From positions 1 to 64,000 of the forward strand of contig NZ_JAABNT010000007.1 in assembly GCF_010667575.1 (NCBI RefSeq): DNA of 64,000 bases, written 5' to 3'. Positions 18,668 to 30,277 of the stretch are shown here, piece by piece. Under the pieces are notes generated by a model. That model was not told the origin of the DNA. It worked only from the letters and a program-made list of their open reading frames with translations, and ran no database searches. The number at the start of each line of letters is the position of its first letter. The first letter of the stretch is position 1. Source of the stretch: Sulfitobacter sediminilitoris (GTDB lineage Bacteria; Pseudomonadota; Alphaproteobacteria; Rhodobacterales; Rhodobacteraceae). The position numbers were made by a program, and so were the translations under genes.

Positions 18668-19729
18668 CTATCCAACTGCGGCGAGAACGTCATCTGAATA
18701 TGCAGTGATTTGAACAAGTTTCTGCGATTGGGCCGCAGTTTGGATCGCCTCAACGACCTGCATTGTGCGCAGGCCTTCCTGTGCGGTGACAAGCGGCGCG
18801 GCATTCCCACGGATCACCTGGGCGAAATGGGTGATCTGGTTGATCAACGGGTCCGCAGAGTTACGCGGCGCGATGGTCGCTGAAATGGCGTTCCACCAGC
18901 TTCGATCACCGTCATGGCGCCACAGCCGCATGTCAGGAATGGAAAGCGATCCTTCCGATCCGCCGATCAAGTAGCAGGACTGATCCGTGACGGGATAAAT
19001 CGGATACTCGCCCGATGTCATCTCCCAGCTCCACGGGGCAACGACGCTGTCAGATACAGACAAAGTACAAATCGCACCATTTCCAAATCTCAGGACGGCG
19101 GCCGCGAGGTCTTCGTTTTCAAAGCCACGCCGCGACGGGGCTGTCTGTGCCTGAACGGAAACTACTTCGCCGCACAAATAGCGGATCAGGTCGATGTCAT
19201 GCACAAGGTTCACGGATATCGGGCCTGCACCGTGCTGTTTACGCCATGGGGCATTATCGAAGTAGTCATCTGGCTTGTAAAACCAACATGTCGAATGGGC
19301 GACGCGCACCTCGCCGATGCCACCGCTTTGGATCAAAGCGACAGCCTTTTGAATGATCGGGTTATGGCGCCGATGATGGCCGACAAGAACCGGTATACCG
19401 CTCGCAGCACTGGCGATTGCAATTTCAGCAGCTTGGGCAGCGGTTGCTGCCAGTGGCTTTTCGATAAGCACGGAAATGCCCTGCGCAATACATTGCAGGG
19501 CACCGTCTACATGCAAATTAGTTGGGGTGGACAAAATCACGCCGTCGACCTGCTGCGCCTCAAACATCGTGGGCAAGTCCGGGAACACAGGCACATCGTC
19601 AAAGCGCGCACCGCTCGGCTCGACAACAGCAGCCAAGACGGCATCCGGGGCATGGGTGATCGCAGCAATATGACGCCTCCCAACAAGGCCAGCACCAACG
19701 ACAGCGAGTTTGACGGGGTTCGTCATCAT
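18668..19729 (-). CDS. Gfo/Idh/MocA-family dehydrogenase
   Basis: 353 residues from ATG 19729 (a second ATG follows directly at 19726). The N-terminal Rossmann fold has VVGAGLVGRRHIAAI and the family EKPLA motif (VLIEKPLAATAAQA); the C-terminal part carries VHDIDLIRYLCGE with the catalytic-site Asp/His region. The family oxidises cyclic polyols or sugars with NAD(P). First gene of the operon, divergent from the GntR gene. It may act on quinate or a related cyclitol acid before the shikimate dehydrogenase step; this is inference. Confidence 0.85.
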   Translation of the reverse strand: MMTNPVKLAVVGAGLVGRRHIAAITHAPDAVLAAVVEPSGARFDDVPVFPDLPTMFEAQQVDGVILSTPTNLHVDGALQCIAQGISVLIEKPLAATAAQAAEIAIASAASGIPVLVGHHRRHNPIIQKAVALIQSGGIGEVRVAHSTCWFYKPDDYFDNAPWRKQHGAGPISVNLVHDIDLIRYLCGEVVSVQAQTAPSRRGFENEDLAAAVLRFGNGAICTLSVSDSVVAPWSWEMTSGEYPIYPVTDQSCYLIGGSEGSLSIPDMRLWRHDGDRSWWNAISATIAPRNSADPLINQITHFAQVIRGNAAPLVTAQEGLRTMQVVEAIQTAAQSQKLVQITAYSDDVLAAVG

Positions 19730-19798
19730 GATTCCACTTTTCGGTCGAGCAAACGGTAGCATAAGTTCTGACGTTTGCAATAATATATGATATTTTGC

Positions 19799-19860
19799 TG
19801 ATCGGATGATTTTTTAAGGGGATTGAGGAACCTATGACATTCCTCTTATGATCGGATCAT
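19799..19860. promoter_or_regulatory. Operator-like repeats between oxidoreductase and GntR genes
   Basis: ATGATCGGATCAT at 19848-19860 is a perfect 13-base palindrome around a central G. A second, weaker copy, TGATCGGATGA, is at 19799-19809, 49 bases away (about 5 helical turns). They lie in the divergent intergenic region, the usual place for an operator of a GntR/FadR-type autoregulator. Confidence 0.6.
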
Positions 19861-19881
19861 CGAGCGCCCGCAGAGAATGAT

Positions 19882-20556
19882 ATGCCCAGCCCCACCAACA
19901 CTGTCGGTTCCAGCACATACGAACGCGTAAAGCGGGATGTAATTTTTGGTGCCCTGGCCCCGGGATCGAAGCTCAAGCTTGATGGCCTGCGCGAACGCTA
20001 CAACGCCAGCGTGTCCACCCTCCGCGAGATCTTGAACCGGTTGGCGAGCGAGGGGTTTGTCGTCGCTGCAGAACAGCGCGGGTTCTTCGTCAAACCTGTT
20101 TCAAAGGATGATCTGGTGGAGATCGCGAACCTACGCATCTTGCTGGAGTGTTCGGCGCTTGAGACGTCAATTATGTCCGGTGATCCCGACTGGGAGGGCA
20201 ATCTTGTCGCCGCCCATCACAAACTGCACCTGATTGAGCAAAAGATGCTGGATGGGGATCAATCGCAAAAAGAGCTCTGGAAAAGATACGACTGGGAATT
20301 CCATCAGGCGATGATCAGCGCGTGCAATTCCCAGAACCTGCTGGCCTTACATGGAACGATCTTTGACAAATACTTGCGCTATCAAATGCTTGTTCTCACC
20401 TACCGCGGCGCACCGGCGATCGAAGACCATCGCAGAATGCTTGACGCCGCACTGGCCAGAGACGTTGATACAGCAGTTTCAGTCCTTGAGCACCATATCC
20501 GCAAGGGTCTGGAACATACTTTGAAGGCGATGGGCGACACCGAGGATCTGATCTAG
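19882..20556 (+). CDS. GntR-family (FCD) transcriptional regulator
   Basis: 224 residues: an N-terminal winged helix (YERVKRDVIFGALAPGSKLKLDGLRERYNAS and STLREILNRLASEGFV) and a C-terminal all-helical FCD domain with metal/ligand residues in ANLRILLECSALE, DWEFHQAMISAC and HHIRKGLEHT. Divergent from the catabolic operon and most likely its repressor, released by the substrate or an intermediate. Confidence 0.92.
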   Translation: MPSPTNTVGSSTYERVKRDVIFGALAPGSKLKLDGLRERYNASVSTLREILNRLASEGFVVAAEQRGFFVKPVSKDDLVEIANLRILLECSALETSIMSGDPDWEGNLVAAHHKLHLIEQKMLDGDQSQKELWKRYDWEFHQAMISACNSQNLLALHGTIFDKYLRYQMLVLTYRGAPAIEDHRRMLDAALARDVDTAVSVLEHHIRKGLEHTLKAMGDTEDLI

Positions 20557-20917
20557 CGGCTCCAGCGGCTGATGTTGTTGCGCGTATACGTGATCAGCGG
20601 GGCCCCGGCCGCTCGCGAAGTGCGCTCCAGTGGTCGCCAGCACACGATAAAGCGGACCTTGATCTTTTGAAGGTCAAAGGCAGGAGTGTCCCTCACAGCG
20701 GTCGTCTGGCGGACGGAAATGCAGCAGAGTGCACGAATGCCCGGTTCGAGTAGGCAGGCCGGTCAGATTCCAGTCGCCTCGAATGTCGGCTAGGGTCCGA
20801 AATCCCCTTTGTGTGCCATACTTCAGCAAGCCATCACACCGTATACGACAGTGTTCCGTCGACCTTCCGTATCGCTTCGGTTATCAGAGTCGCAAATGCA
20901 GCAATTTGGAGCATATT
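20557..20917. other. Intergenic region upstream of isocitrate dehydrogenase
   Basis: 360 bases carrying the promoter of the isocitrate dehydrogenase gene. A continuous frame upstream of the chosen ATG (from 20729) has no family similarity and is taken as chance. No operator-like palindrome stood out. Confidence 0.4.
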
Positions 20918-23116
20918 ATGTCCGATATCATATACACTAAAGTTGACGAAGCACCGGAGTTGGCCTCCGCTTCACTGTTGCCGGTAATCCAAAGATTTAC
21001 CGAGGCCGCTGGCGTCAGCGTCGGAACAAGAGACATCAGCCTCGCCGGGCGTATTCTGGCGACCTTTCCTGAGTATCTCAGCGAAGATCAGCGTCAGCCC
21101 GACGATCTGGCTGATTTGGGCCGTTTGGTGAAGACGGCTGAGGCGAATGTGATCAAGTTGCCTAACATTTCCGCGTCCGTGCCTCAGCTGGTTGGCGCAA
21201 TCAAAGAGCTTCAATCCCAAGGCTTCTCGCTGCCCGATTATCCTGAAGCACCTGACACTGACGAAGAAAAAGCCGTGCGTGCCAAGTATGACGCGATCAA
21301 GGGGTCGGCCGTTAACCCGGTTTTGCGCGAAGGCAATTCTGACCGTCGCGCCGCGAAAGCAGTAAAGAGCTTCGCGCAAGCGAACCCGCACCGCATGGGC
21401 GAATGGACATCCGACAGTAAGACCCATGTGTCGTCCATGTCGGGAAATGATTTCTACTCGAATGAGACGTCTGCCACGCTTGCTACAGCAACCGGCGCTA
21501 AAATCGTGCTTGAGACCGCCGCGGGCGAGAAGGTTCTCAAGGAGGGTCTTGAGTATCCTGCAGGCACAGTCGTTGACGCAACCTATATGAGCGCTGCTGC
21601 CCTCAAAGACTTCCTCGCTGCTGAAATTGAAAAAACGAAGGACCAAGGCATCCTTTTTTCGCTGCACCTGAAGGCGACGATGATGAAGGTGTCTGACCCC
21701 ATCCTGTTCGGTCATGCTGTGAAGGCTTTCCTGGCACCGGTGTTCGACAAGCACGGCGACGCCATGGCCGAACTCGGGGTAAACCCCAACTCTGGCCTTG
21801 GCGACTTGTTGGCCCGCGTCAAAGACAACGCCTCGATCATGGCTGACATCGACGCCTGTATGGCAGAGCGTCCACCGATGTATATGGTCGATTCCGACAA
21901 GGGCATAACCAACCTGCATGTCTCATCTGATGTGATCATCGACGCCTCAATGCCCGCGCTCATTCGCGCAGGCGGCAAAGGCTGGGGGCCTGATGGCAAG
22001 GAGGCTGACGCAAATTGCGTGATCCCGGACAATTGCTACGCCCCCGTTTATGATGAGGCGATCAATTTCTTCAAAGAGAACGGCAAGCTGAACCCGGCCA
22101 CCGCAGGGACGGTGCAGAACATTGGCCTGATGGCGCAAAAGGCCGAGGAATATGGCTCGCACCCGACAACGTTCGAGATTCCCGAAGCTGGCACAGTGAA
22201 GATGATCCTTGATGATGGCACGGTCCTGCATCAGCATGTTGTAGAAGCGGGTGATATCTGGCGCTCCTCCTCGGCCCGCAAAGCTCCGATTGAGGATTGG
22301 GTAAATCTTGCCATTTCTCGTCAAAAGGCAGAAGGCTGCCGGGCGATTTTCTGGCTGGACGAGAACCGCGCGCATGATGCTCAGCTCATTGCCTATGTAA
22401 GGCCGATCCTCGAAGCGAAAGGATTGACCGACACGTTCGAAATCATGGCCCCCCGAGAAGCCACGCGCGCGTCGCTTGAAACCATCACCAAGGGCGAGGA
22501 TACGATCGCAATAACTGGCAACGTATTGCGTGACTATCTCACGGACCTCTTTCCGATCCTTGAGCTGGCGACATCCGCCAAGATGCTGTCGATCGTGAAA
22601 CTGATGAATGGCGGTGGATTGTTTGAAACAGGTGCCGGGGGCTCGGCACCAAAACACGTCCAGCAACTTGTCGAAGAAAACCACCTGCGCTGGGACAGCC
22701 TCGGTGAGTTCTGCGCACTTGGAGAAAGTCTGATTTTCCTCGCCGACGCAAAAGGTAACGGCAAGGCCCGCATCCTGGGCGAAGCCGTTGAAGCGGCGAC
22801 GCAAGGCATCCTTGACAATGGCCGCTCACCGTCGCGCAAGGTCGGCGAGCCGGATAACCGCGATAGTCACTACTGGTTTGCACGGTATTGGGCTGAAGCT
22901 GTCGCAGCACAGGAAGATGATGCAGCGCTTGCCGCTCATTTTGCGCCAATCGCCGAAGCCCTTGCGGCCAGTGAAGCCGATATTCTCTCTGAGCTTGCCG
23001 CTGTTCAGGGACCCGCCGCTGATCTTGGGGGGTACTATCGAACCGACCCGGCAAAGACAGTCGCAGTGATGCGCCCGTCCAAGACGCTAAACAGCATTAT
23101 TGGACAAACTGCCTGA
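20918..23116 (+). CDS. icd: Monomeric NADP-dependent isocitrate dehydrogenase
   Basis: 732 residues from ATG 20918 ([14 protein letters not shown]), close to the ~740 of the monomeric IDH family. Characteristic blocks: [18 protein letters not shown] [50 protein letters not shown], and [33 protein letters not shown] region ([17 protein letters not shown]). It converts isocitrate to 2-oxoglutarate with NADP in the TCA cycle. It is a stand-alone gene. A hairpin follows its stop. Confidence 0.95.
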   Translation: MSDIIYTKVDEAPELASASLLPVIQRFTEAAGVSVGTRDISLAGRILATFPEYLSEDQRQPDDLADLGRLVKTAEANVIKLPNISASVPQLVGAIKELQSQGFSLPDYPEAPDTDEEKAVRAKYDAIKGSAVNPVLREGNSDRRAAKAVKSFAQANPHRMGEWTSDSKTHVSSMSGNDFYSNETSATLATATGAKIVLETAAGEKVLKEGLEYPAGTVVDATYMSAAALKDFLAAEIEKTKDQGILFSLHLKATMMKVSDPILFGHAVKAFLAPVFDKHGDAMAELGVNPNSGLGDLLARVKDNASIMADIDACMAERPPMYMVDSDKGITNLHVSSDVIIDASMPALIRAGGKGWGPDGKEADANCVIPDNCYAPVYDEAINFFKENGKLNPATAGTVQNIGLMAQKAEEYGSHPTTFEIPEAGTVKMILDDGTVLHQHVVEAGDIWRSSSARKAPIEDWVNLAISRQKAEGCRAIFWLDENRAHDAQLIAYVRPILEAKGLTDTFEIMAPREATRASLETITKGEDTIAITGNVLRDYLTDLFPILELATSAKMLSIVKLMNGGGLFETGAGGSAPKHVQQLVEENHLRWDSLGEFCALGESLIFLADAKGNGKARILGEAVEAATQGILDNGRSPSRKVGEPDNRDSHYWFARYWAEAVAAQEDDAALAAHFAPIAEALAASEADILSELAAVQGPAADLGGYYRTDPAKTVAVMRPSKTLNSIIGQTA

Positions 23117-23120
23117 TCAA

Positions 23121-23165
23121 ATCTCTGGCCGCGTACCCTCTTGAGGTACGCGGCCGTCAGAGATC
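23121..23165 (+). terminator. Long hairpin after isocitrate dehydrogenase
   Basis: Outer arms ATCTCTG and CAGAGAT enclose inner arms GGCCGCGTACC and GGTACGCGGCC with a short loop. The stem begins 4 bases after the stop. There is no T tract on the plus strand, so it may protect the 3' end rather than terminate by itself. Confidence 0.6.
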
Positions 23166-23767
23166 GGAGCCGATGAACTGCGTGGCTTCATGTGAATGTC
23201 TGCTAACCGGAAGCTGCTATGCAGCAATGGGCAACCAATCAACCGGCCGCTTTGGTCCGAAGAGCGTGGTTGCGGTATTGTCGTGATCTTAGATTGGCGC
23301 GCGATGCCCAAAACATCGCGAATGATCAATGATAGGTAGAAAACACCGGTCTGAAGGGCGCTAGATAATGGTAGTTGACCCGATTTACTGCACAATCTGC
23401 AACACACCAAAAAGCCAGCACAACAAAAAAGCCCTTAAGTCATTGGGAGACAACAACGTTCGGACGTCGTCTCCGCCATCATCTTCCCCGCGCCTTGCAT
23501 AACGGGTTGAATATTTCGCACGAAACAACTGATGCCTCGTGAGGACCATGTCGGCAGAGTGTCATTGGGCCTCCCCCGATTGCAGCCTGCGTTTCAGCCG
23601 ACACATTGGATCGCCGCGCGGATTGAGGAAATTTCCAGCTTAATCCACTGGAAAAGCTTAAAAAATGTGCAATGCCGTGACTAGCCGCTGCCAAGCGCCT
23701 CTGTAATCTCCCCCTCGGCTCTGAAGTGTGGTGATGTTCCTGCACTTGGGGGCCGGAGGACGTTACC
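23166..23767. other. Intergenic region upstream of the urease operon
   Basis: 600 bases. It contains a perfect CTGC-TAT-GCAG palindrome at 23214-23224 (within GCTGCTATGCAGCA) and an altered dispersed-repeat core GGCCGCTTTGGTCCGAAGAG near 23245-23265. A 44-codon ATG frame at 23368-23502 has no support. The urease promoter must lie in the last part, but no clear sigma-54 or sigma-70 motif was found by eye. Confidence 0.45.
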
Positions 23768-24610
23768 ATCAATCAAAATGCTGCCATTGATCTGCGTGCG
23801 CGTCCCGCGTCGCAGCCGCGTGCGATCGGCACGGGACATGTGGCGGTACGCGCCGATGCGAAAGGCGTGACGCGCATTGCGGATTTGCGGCAATCCGGTT
23901 CGATGAAGCTGGTCTTCCCGACCGTCTTCCGACCTGCGGCAGAGGCGATCCTGGTCAACACCGCCGGAGGCATCACCGGCGGGGATAAATATGCGCTCAC
24001 TGCGAACGTCGGGCAGAATGCCACGCTGACATTAACCACGCAGGCGGCGGAACGGGCCTACCGCGCCCAGCCGGGCGAAGTTGGTGAGGTGTCAACATCT
24101 CTGCGGGTCGAAAGCGGCGGACGTCTGAATTGGCTGCCACAGGAACTGATCCTTTTTGAACGCTGCGCCCTGCGCCGCAGGCTTGATGTCACCTTGGCTG
24201 AGGGCGCCGAGCTTCTGATGGTTGAGCCGGTGGTTTTCGGACGTGCGGCAATGCACGAAGAACTGCGAGACGTGAATTTCTCGGACCGTATCCGCATCCG
24301 TCGCGAGACCGATCCGCTCTATATTGACGGGATGGATTTGCGTGGGGATGCGGCCGCGCACCTGACGCATGCGGCCATTGCAGACGGTGCAGGGGCGATG
24401 GTTAGTCTTGTTCTCGCAGCGCCCGATGCCGCCAACCGCCTGGACAGGCTGCGCACCATGCTGCCGCCAACAGGTGCTGCCAGCCTCTTGCGTAAGGATT
24501 TGCTCGTCCTGCGCCTGCTCGCCTCCGACAGCTTTGAACTGCGCCGTGCCCTTGTACCCATCTTCGACTTTCTCACTCAGAATACGCTGCCCACATCATG
24601 GAGGCTTTGA
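23768..24610 (+). CDS. ureD: Urease accessory protein UreD (apparent ATC start)
   Basis: 280 residues if begun at ATC 23768; 256 from the GTG at 23840. Family blocks: RAIGTGHVAVRADAKGVTRIADLRQSGSMKLVFP, VNTAGGITGGDKY, LTTQAAERAYRA and WLPQELILFERC. Similarity extends upstream of the GTG. GGAGGA at 23755-23760 is followed by 7 bases and then ATC AAT CAA, exactly where an ATG is expected. The start may therefore be a rare ATC or a mutated ATG. UreD forms the activation complex with UreF and UreG on apo-urease. First of a tight seven-gene operon. Confidence 0.88.
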   Translation: MNQNAAIDLRARPASQPRAIGTGHVAVRADAKGVTRIADLRQSGSMKLVFPTVFRPAAEAILVNTAGGITGGDKYALTANVGQNATLTLTTQAAERAYRAQPGEVGEVSTSLRVESGGRLNWLPQELILFERCALRRRLDVTLAEGAELLMVEPVVFGRAAMHEELRDVNFSDRIRIRRETDPLYIDGMDLRGDAAAHLTHAAIADGAGAMVSLVLAAPDAANRLDRLRTMLPPTGAASLLRKDLLVLRLLASDSFELRRALVPIFDFLTQNTLPTSWRL

Positions 24611-24613
24611 GAC

Positions 24614-24916
24614 ATGCAACTCACCCCGCGTGAAAAAGACAAACTGCTGATCGCCATGGCCGCCGAGGTGGCGCGCAAGCGTCTGGCGCGTGGCGTCAAG
24701 CTGAACCACCCCGAGGCCATCGCCCTGATCACCGATTTCGTGGTTGAAGGCGCCCGCGATGGCCGCTCAGTCGCCGACATGATGGAGGCAGGCGGCCATG
24801 TCGTCACCCGCGACCAATGCATGGCTGGTATCGCCGAGATGATCCACGAAGTGCAGGTCGAGGCCACCTTTCCCGATGGCACCAAGCTGGTGACCGTTCA
24901 CAACCCGATCCGATAG
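24614..24916 (+). CDS. ureA: Urease subunit gamma
   Basis: 100 residues, full family length: [28 protein letters not shown]-type [30 protein letters not shown], and [25 protein letters not shown]. Structural subunit of the cytoplasmic urease, next to UreB and UreC. Starts 3 bases after the ureD stop. Confidence 0.96.
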   Translation: MQLTPREKDKLLIAMAAEVARKRLARGVKLNHPEAIALITDFVVEGARDGRSVADMMEAGGHVVTRDQCMAGIAEMIHEVQVEATFPDGTKLVTVHNPIR

Positions 24917-24925
24917 GAGCCGCCC

Positions 24926-25582
24926 ATGATCCCCGGAGAAATGATCTGCGCCGACGGCGATCTGACCCTGAACGAAGGGTCAGACGCCATCACCCTGATC
25001 GTCGCCAATACCGGTGACCGGCCCGTGCAGGTCGGCAGCCACTACCACTTTGCCGAGACCAATCCCGCGCTCGACTTTGACCGTGACGCCGCCCATGGCA
25101 TGAGGCTCGACATTGCGGCGGGCACGGCAGTGCGGTTTGAGCCGGGTCAGCGGCGCGAGGTGCAGCTGATCCCGATCCGGGGCGCGCGCCGCATCTTTGG
25201 CTTCAACGGCAAGGTCATGGGTGCGCTTGCACTCTTGCTTACCCTCATGCTGCCAATGCCGGGAGAGGCGCAAACAGCTTCGGATTGCCTGAACCCAACA
25301 ACCCAGCAGCAAAGCAACGCCTGTGCAAACTATCGCTACCAGCAGGCCGATGCAGCGCTGAACAACGCGTGGGCACCCGCCCGCGCTTTCGCCAATCAGA
25401 TCGGGCAGGGCGATGCGCTCTTGGGCGCACAACGGGCGTGGCTCTCCTACCGGGACGCCGCCTGCGCGGTACACGCCAGTCCCTATCAAGGTGGGTCGAT
25501 CCAGCCGCTTGTGCATCTCAACTGCCTGACGGTGGTGACGGCAGACCGCACAAAATTACTTCTCGAATTCAAAGGATACTGA
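24926..25582 (+). CDS. ureB: Urease subunit beta fused in frame to an LprI-like (DUF1311) protein
   Basis: 218 residues. Residues 1-101 are a complete UreB ([57 protein letters not shown]), which should stop after MGAL. Instead the frame continues through [17 protein letters not shown], a signal-peptide-like stretch, into a ~95-residue Cys-containing LprI/DUF1311 domain ([26 protein letters not shown]). In related roseobacter operons these are two genes. An internal ATG at 25217 (AAGG 4 bases upstream) could start the second protein separately, giving a 121-residue secreted product. No stop or frameshift separates the two parts. Confidence 0.88.
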   Translation: MIPGEMICADGDLTLNEGSDAITLIVANTGDRPVQVGSHYHFAETNPALDFDRDAAHGMRLDIAAGTAVRFEPGQRREVQLIPIRGARRIFGFNGKVMGALALLLTLMLPMPGEAQTASDCLNPTTQQQSNACANYRYQQADAALNNAWAPARAFANQIGQGDALLGAQRAWLSYRDAACAVHASPYQGGSIQPLVHLNCLTVVTADRTKLLLEFKGY

Positions 25583-25583
25583 C

Positions 25584-27293
<1,710 letters not shown>

Positions 27294-27305
27294 AAGGCCA
27301 AGATC

Positions 27306-27824
27306 ATGAACACCGCCCAGATACTCCACCGCCAAGGCCACTGGTCCGGCCCATCCGAGACCTGCAAACTCGACTACACAGAGCGTTTCCTGCGCCGCAA
27401 GAAACTGACCACCGAGGGCGGCATGGCCTTCCTCGTCGATCTGGCTCAAACCACCTCGCTTGACCATGGCGATGCGCTGGAACTCGACAACGGCAGATTG
27501 GTCCAGATCATTGCAGCCGAGGAGACGCTGGCGCGGATCACTTGCCCCGATCTGACCCGCCTGGCATGGCACGTCGGCAACCGCCACACACCCTGCCAGA
27601 TCGAGGCCGATCATCTGCTCATTCAGCATGACCCGGTCATCGAACACATGCTGGAACACCTCGGTGCGACCGTGGAAAAGATCACCGCGCCCTTCACACC
27701 CGAGGGCGGGGCTTACGGCCACGGGCGCACCCACAGCCATGAACATGTCGCCACCGCGCATTCTCACAGCCACAGTCACAGTCACAGTCACGCGCACAGC
27801 CACAACCATGCCCATGACCACTGA
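27306..27824 (+). CDS. ureE: Urease nickel-delivery chaperone UreE with His-rich tail
   Basis: 172 residues. The N-terminal peptide-binding domain is followed by a metal-binding domain with HVGNRHTPCQIEADHLLIQHDPVIEHML, containing the conserved GNRH. The last ~30 residues are a His-rich tail (about 14 His, alternating with Ser/Ala), typical of nickel-storing UreE. The tail DNA is a run of CACAGC/CACAGT units. The gene end overlaps ureF. Confidence 0.95.
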   Translation: MNTAQILHRQGHWSGPSETCKLDYTERFLRRKKLTTEGGMAFLVDLAQTTSLDHGDALELDNGRLVQIIAAEETLARITCPDLTRLAWHVGNRHTPCQIEADHLLIQHDPVIEHMLEHLGATVEKITAPFTPEGGAYGHGRTHSHEHVATAHSHSHSHSHSHAHSHNHAHDH

Positions 27825-28461
27825 GCGGCACGTCCTTACCCTCATGCAATGGCTCTCCCCCTCGTTTCCTGTGGGGGCATTCGCCTATTCTCACGGGCTG
27901 GAAACGGTCATTTCCAGCGGGCAGATCACGACTGCCGCCGATCTGGAAGACTGGCTGAAATCCGTCCTGATCCATGGTACGGGGCGCAACGACAGCATCC
28001 TTTTGCGCGCTGCACATGCTGCTCCCGATGGAACCGCGCTGGCGGAAATTGACGCAATCGCACGCGCCTTTGCGGCCTCAGGTGAGCGACTGATGGAAAC
28101 CGCCCTGCAGGGCGATGCCTTTTGCAAGACCGTATCAGACATCTGGGGCGCGGACCTGCAAGGGCTGACCTATCCCGTGGCCATTGGGGCCGCCGCAGCC
28201 CATGCAGGCATCGGTGCAGACCTCGCGGCGGCGATCTATCTGCAGGCTTTCGTCTCGAACCTTGTCTCTGCCGCCGTGCGCGCCGTCCCTCTTGGCCAGA
28301 CCGAGGGACAGGCTGTGCTCGCGGCGCTCACGCCCCTATGCGAAAGCACCGCTGCCGAAACTGCCACCGCTACGCTCGACGATCTCTCCAGCACTGCGTT
28401 CCTTTCCGACATCGCCGCGATGAACCACGAAACACTTCAACCAAGGATTTTCCGCACATGA
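27808..28461 (+). CDS. ureF: Urease accessory protein UreF
   Basis: 217 residues from ATG 27808 (a second ATG at 27814 is equally possible). Family blocks: [47 protein letters not shown] and a C-terminal conserved stretch with [19 protein letters not shown]. UreF gates GTP hydrolysis by UreG and assembles with UreD. Overlaps the ureE end by 17 bases and ureG by 4 (ATGA). Confidence 0.93.
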   Translation: MPMTTERHVLTLMQWLSPSFPVGAFAYSHGLETVISSGQITTAADLEDWLKSVLIHGTGRNDSILLRAAHAAPDGTALAEIDAIARAFAASGERLMETALQGDAFCKTVSDIWGADLQGLTYPVAIGAAAAHAGIGADLAAAIYLQAFVSNLVSAAVRAVPLGQTEGQAVLAALTPLCESTAAETATATLDDLSSTAFLSDIAAMNHETLQPRIFRT

Positions 28462-29099
28462 CCAAGCTGAACGGCCCTCTTCGTGTCGGCATCGGTGGCC
28501 CTGTGGGCGCAGGCAAAACGACGCTCACCGCCGCCATCGCCAAGGCCCTGCATCCTCATATCTCTATCGGCGTGATCACCAATGACATCTACACGCAGGA
28601 GGACGCCGAAGCGCTGATGCGCATGCAGATCCTGCCGCAGGACCGGATCATCGGGGTTGAGACGGGCGGATGCCCCCATACCGCGATCCGCGAGGACGCC
28701 TCGATCAACCTTGCCGCCGTGGCTGAGATGGAGAAACGCCATCCGGAGGTCGAAATCGTGCTGATCGAAAGCGGGGGAGACAACCTGTCAGCCACTTTCA
28801 GCCCCGAACTGGCTGACCTCACGATCTATGTGATCGACGTGGCAGCAGGCGAGGAAATACCCCGCAAGGGTGGACCCGCGATCACCAAATCCGATCTGCT
28901 GGTCATCAACAAGACGGACCTTGCGCCACATGTCGGCGCATCGCTTGAAGTCATGGAGCGCGATGCGACGCGGGTGCGCAAGGGACGCCCCTTTGTCTTC
29001 TGCGCCATGCGGCACGGCAAAGGCATCGACGAGGTGCTGCGCGTGATCTCGGACATGGGCGGGATCGATATGCAGCGCACAGAAGCGCTGGCGGGTTAA
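28458..29099 (+). CDS. ureG: Urease accessory GTPase UreG
   Basis: 213 residues. P-loop [10 protein letters not shown] at residues 13-22, [15 protein letters not shown] with the nickel-binding CPH, ESGGDNL, and the guanine-specificity NKTD ([14 protein letters not shown]). It drives nickel insertion with UreD and UreF. Last gene of the operon; the next gene converges and ends 4 bases inside it. Confidence 0.97.
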   Translation: MTKLNGPLRVGIGGPVGAGKTTLTAAIAKALHPHISIGVITNDIYTQEDAEALMRMQILPQDRIIGVETGGCPHTAIREDASINLAAVAEMEKRHPEVEIVLIESGGDNLSATFSPELADLTIYVIDVAAGEEIPRKGGPAITKSDLLVINKTDLAPHVGASLEVMERDATRVRKGRPFVFCAMRHGKGIDEVLRVISDMGGIDMQRTEALAG

Positions 29100-30271
29100 A
29101 CCCCCACCGGTTGCGCCAGTCTGTCGCCCAGCCGGTCCAGCATCGTTAGACACTGGCCCAGCTGATCGACAGACACAAATTCATCCGCCTTGTGGGCCTG
29201 CTCGATGGAGCCGGGGCCGCAGACCACAACGTCGGTGCCCATCGCCTGAAAGATACCCGCCTCGGTCCCGAAAGCCACCAGATCGGCGCTGTTCGCTCCG
29301 GTCAACTCACTGACGATCTGACGCGCCTCGTTCTCGCGGGTGGGGACCAGGCCCGCGACCTCGCCGATCACTTCCAGTTCGATCTTCGCTTCGGGGTAGA
29401 CCGACCGCATCCGCGGCAGCAGCACATCGTCGCAATAGCTCCGCAGCGCTTCCTTGACGAAATCCGCATCTGCCGTCTGGACCGGCCTCATTTCCCAATC
29501 GACCTGCGCCTTGGACGCAATCACGTTATGGGCCGTTCCCCCGGTCAGCGCGCCCACGTTCACGGTGGTCCACGGCGGATCGAAAGCGCTATCCTCAGGC
29601 GCCCAGCCGCGCAGCTTTTCCTTCAGGTCCAGCAACACGCTGACGTACCGTACCGCCATTTCGACCGCGTTCACCCCAAGGTCGGGGGCCGATCCATGCC
29701 CGCCCATGCCTTCAAAATGCGTCGAATATTCATAGCAGCCCTTGTGGCCTTCGATGATCCGCATCTCCGTCGGCTCACCGATGATCGCGACGCCTGGTGT
29801 CAATGCACGCTCTTTCAGAACCTGCGCCAGATGGCGTGCGCCAAAGCAGCCGATTTCCTCGTCATAGGTAAAGGCAAAATGCACCGGCCGGTCGCCCACC
29901 CGCTCAGCAAAGCGTGGTGCCATGGCCAACGTTGCCGCGATGAAGCCTTTCATGTCGCAGGTGCCGCGCCCGTAGAGCCTGCCATCCTGTTCGGCGAGGG
30001 CAAAGGGGTCCGTGGTCCAATCCTGATCTTCCACCGGCACGACATCCGAATGACCCGACAAAAGAATGCCGCCGTCCACCGCTGGCCCCAGCGTCGCAAA
30101 GAGGTTCGCCTTTTCGCCAAAGGGTGCGCGGATCACATCGACCTGCGCGCCGCACTGGCGCAGCAGGTCGCCCGCGAATTCGATCAGCGCCATGTTGCTG
30201 TCCGCAGACACGGTGGGAAAGGCGATCAGCTCCCCCAATATCGCCTTGGTTTGCTCCATAAACTCCGACAC
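29096..30271 (-). CDS. ArgE-like M20 deacylase (acetylornithine deacetylase family)
   Basis: 391 residues, M20 peptidase fold. Zinc-site motifs: [24 protein letters not shown] (bridging Asp), [14 protein letters not shown] (catalytic Glu pair), GEPTEMRI and C-terminal [15 protein letters not shown]. The family removes acyl groups from amino acids. Six bases after the M24 gene and downstream of a polyamine-type ABC transporter, so it probably deacylates a catabolic intermediate rather than serving arginine biosynthesis. The 3' end overlaps ureG by 4 bases in the opposite direction. Confidence 0.86.
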   Translation of the reverse strand: MSEFMEQTKAILGELIAFPTVSADSNMALIEFAGDLLRQCGAQVDVIRAPFGEKANLFATLGPAVDGGILLSGHSDVVPVEDQDWTTDPFALAEQDGRLYGRGTCDMKGFIAATLAMAPRFAERVGDRPVHFAFTYDEEIGCFGARHLAQVLKERALTPGVAIIGEPTEMRIIEGHKGCYEYSTHFEGMGGHGSAPDLGVNAVEMAVRYVSVLLDLKEKLRGWAPEDSAFDPPWTTVNVGALTGGTAHNVIASKAQVDWEMRPVQTADADFVKEALRSYCDDVLLPRMRSVYPEAKIELEVIGEVAGLVPTRENEARQIVSELTGANSADLVAFGTEAGIFQAMGTDVVVCGPGSIEQAHKADEFVSVDQLGQCLTMLDRLGDRLAQPVGV

Positions 30272-30277
30272 GGGCCG

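Noticed and set aside
23368..23502. 44-codon frame with CTIC near its N-terminus
   Set aside because: No ribosome site of note, low-complexity Ser/Pro end, no recognisable family.
27760..27820. Tandem CACAGC/CACAGT repeat as a possible minisatellite
   Set aside because: It is the coding sequence of the UreE His-rich tail.
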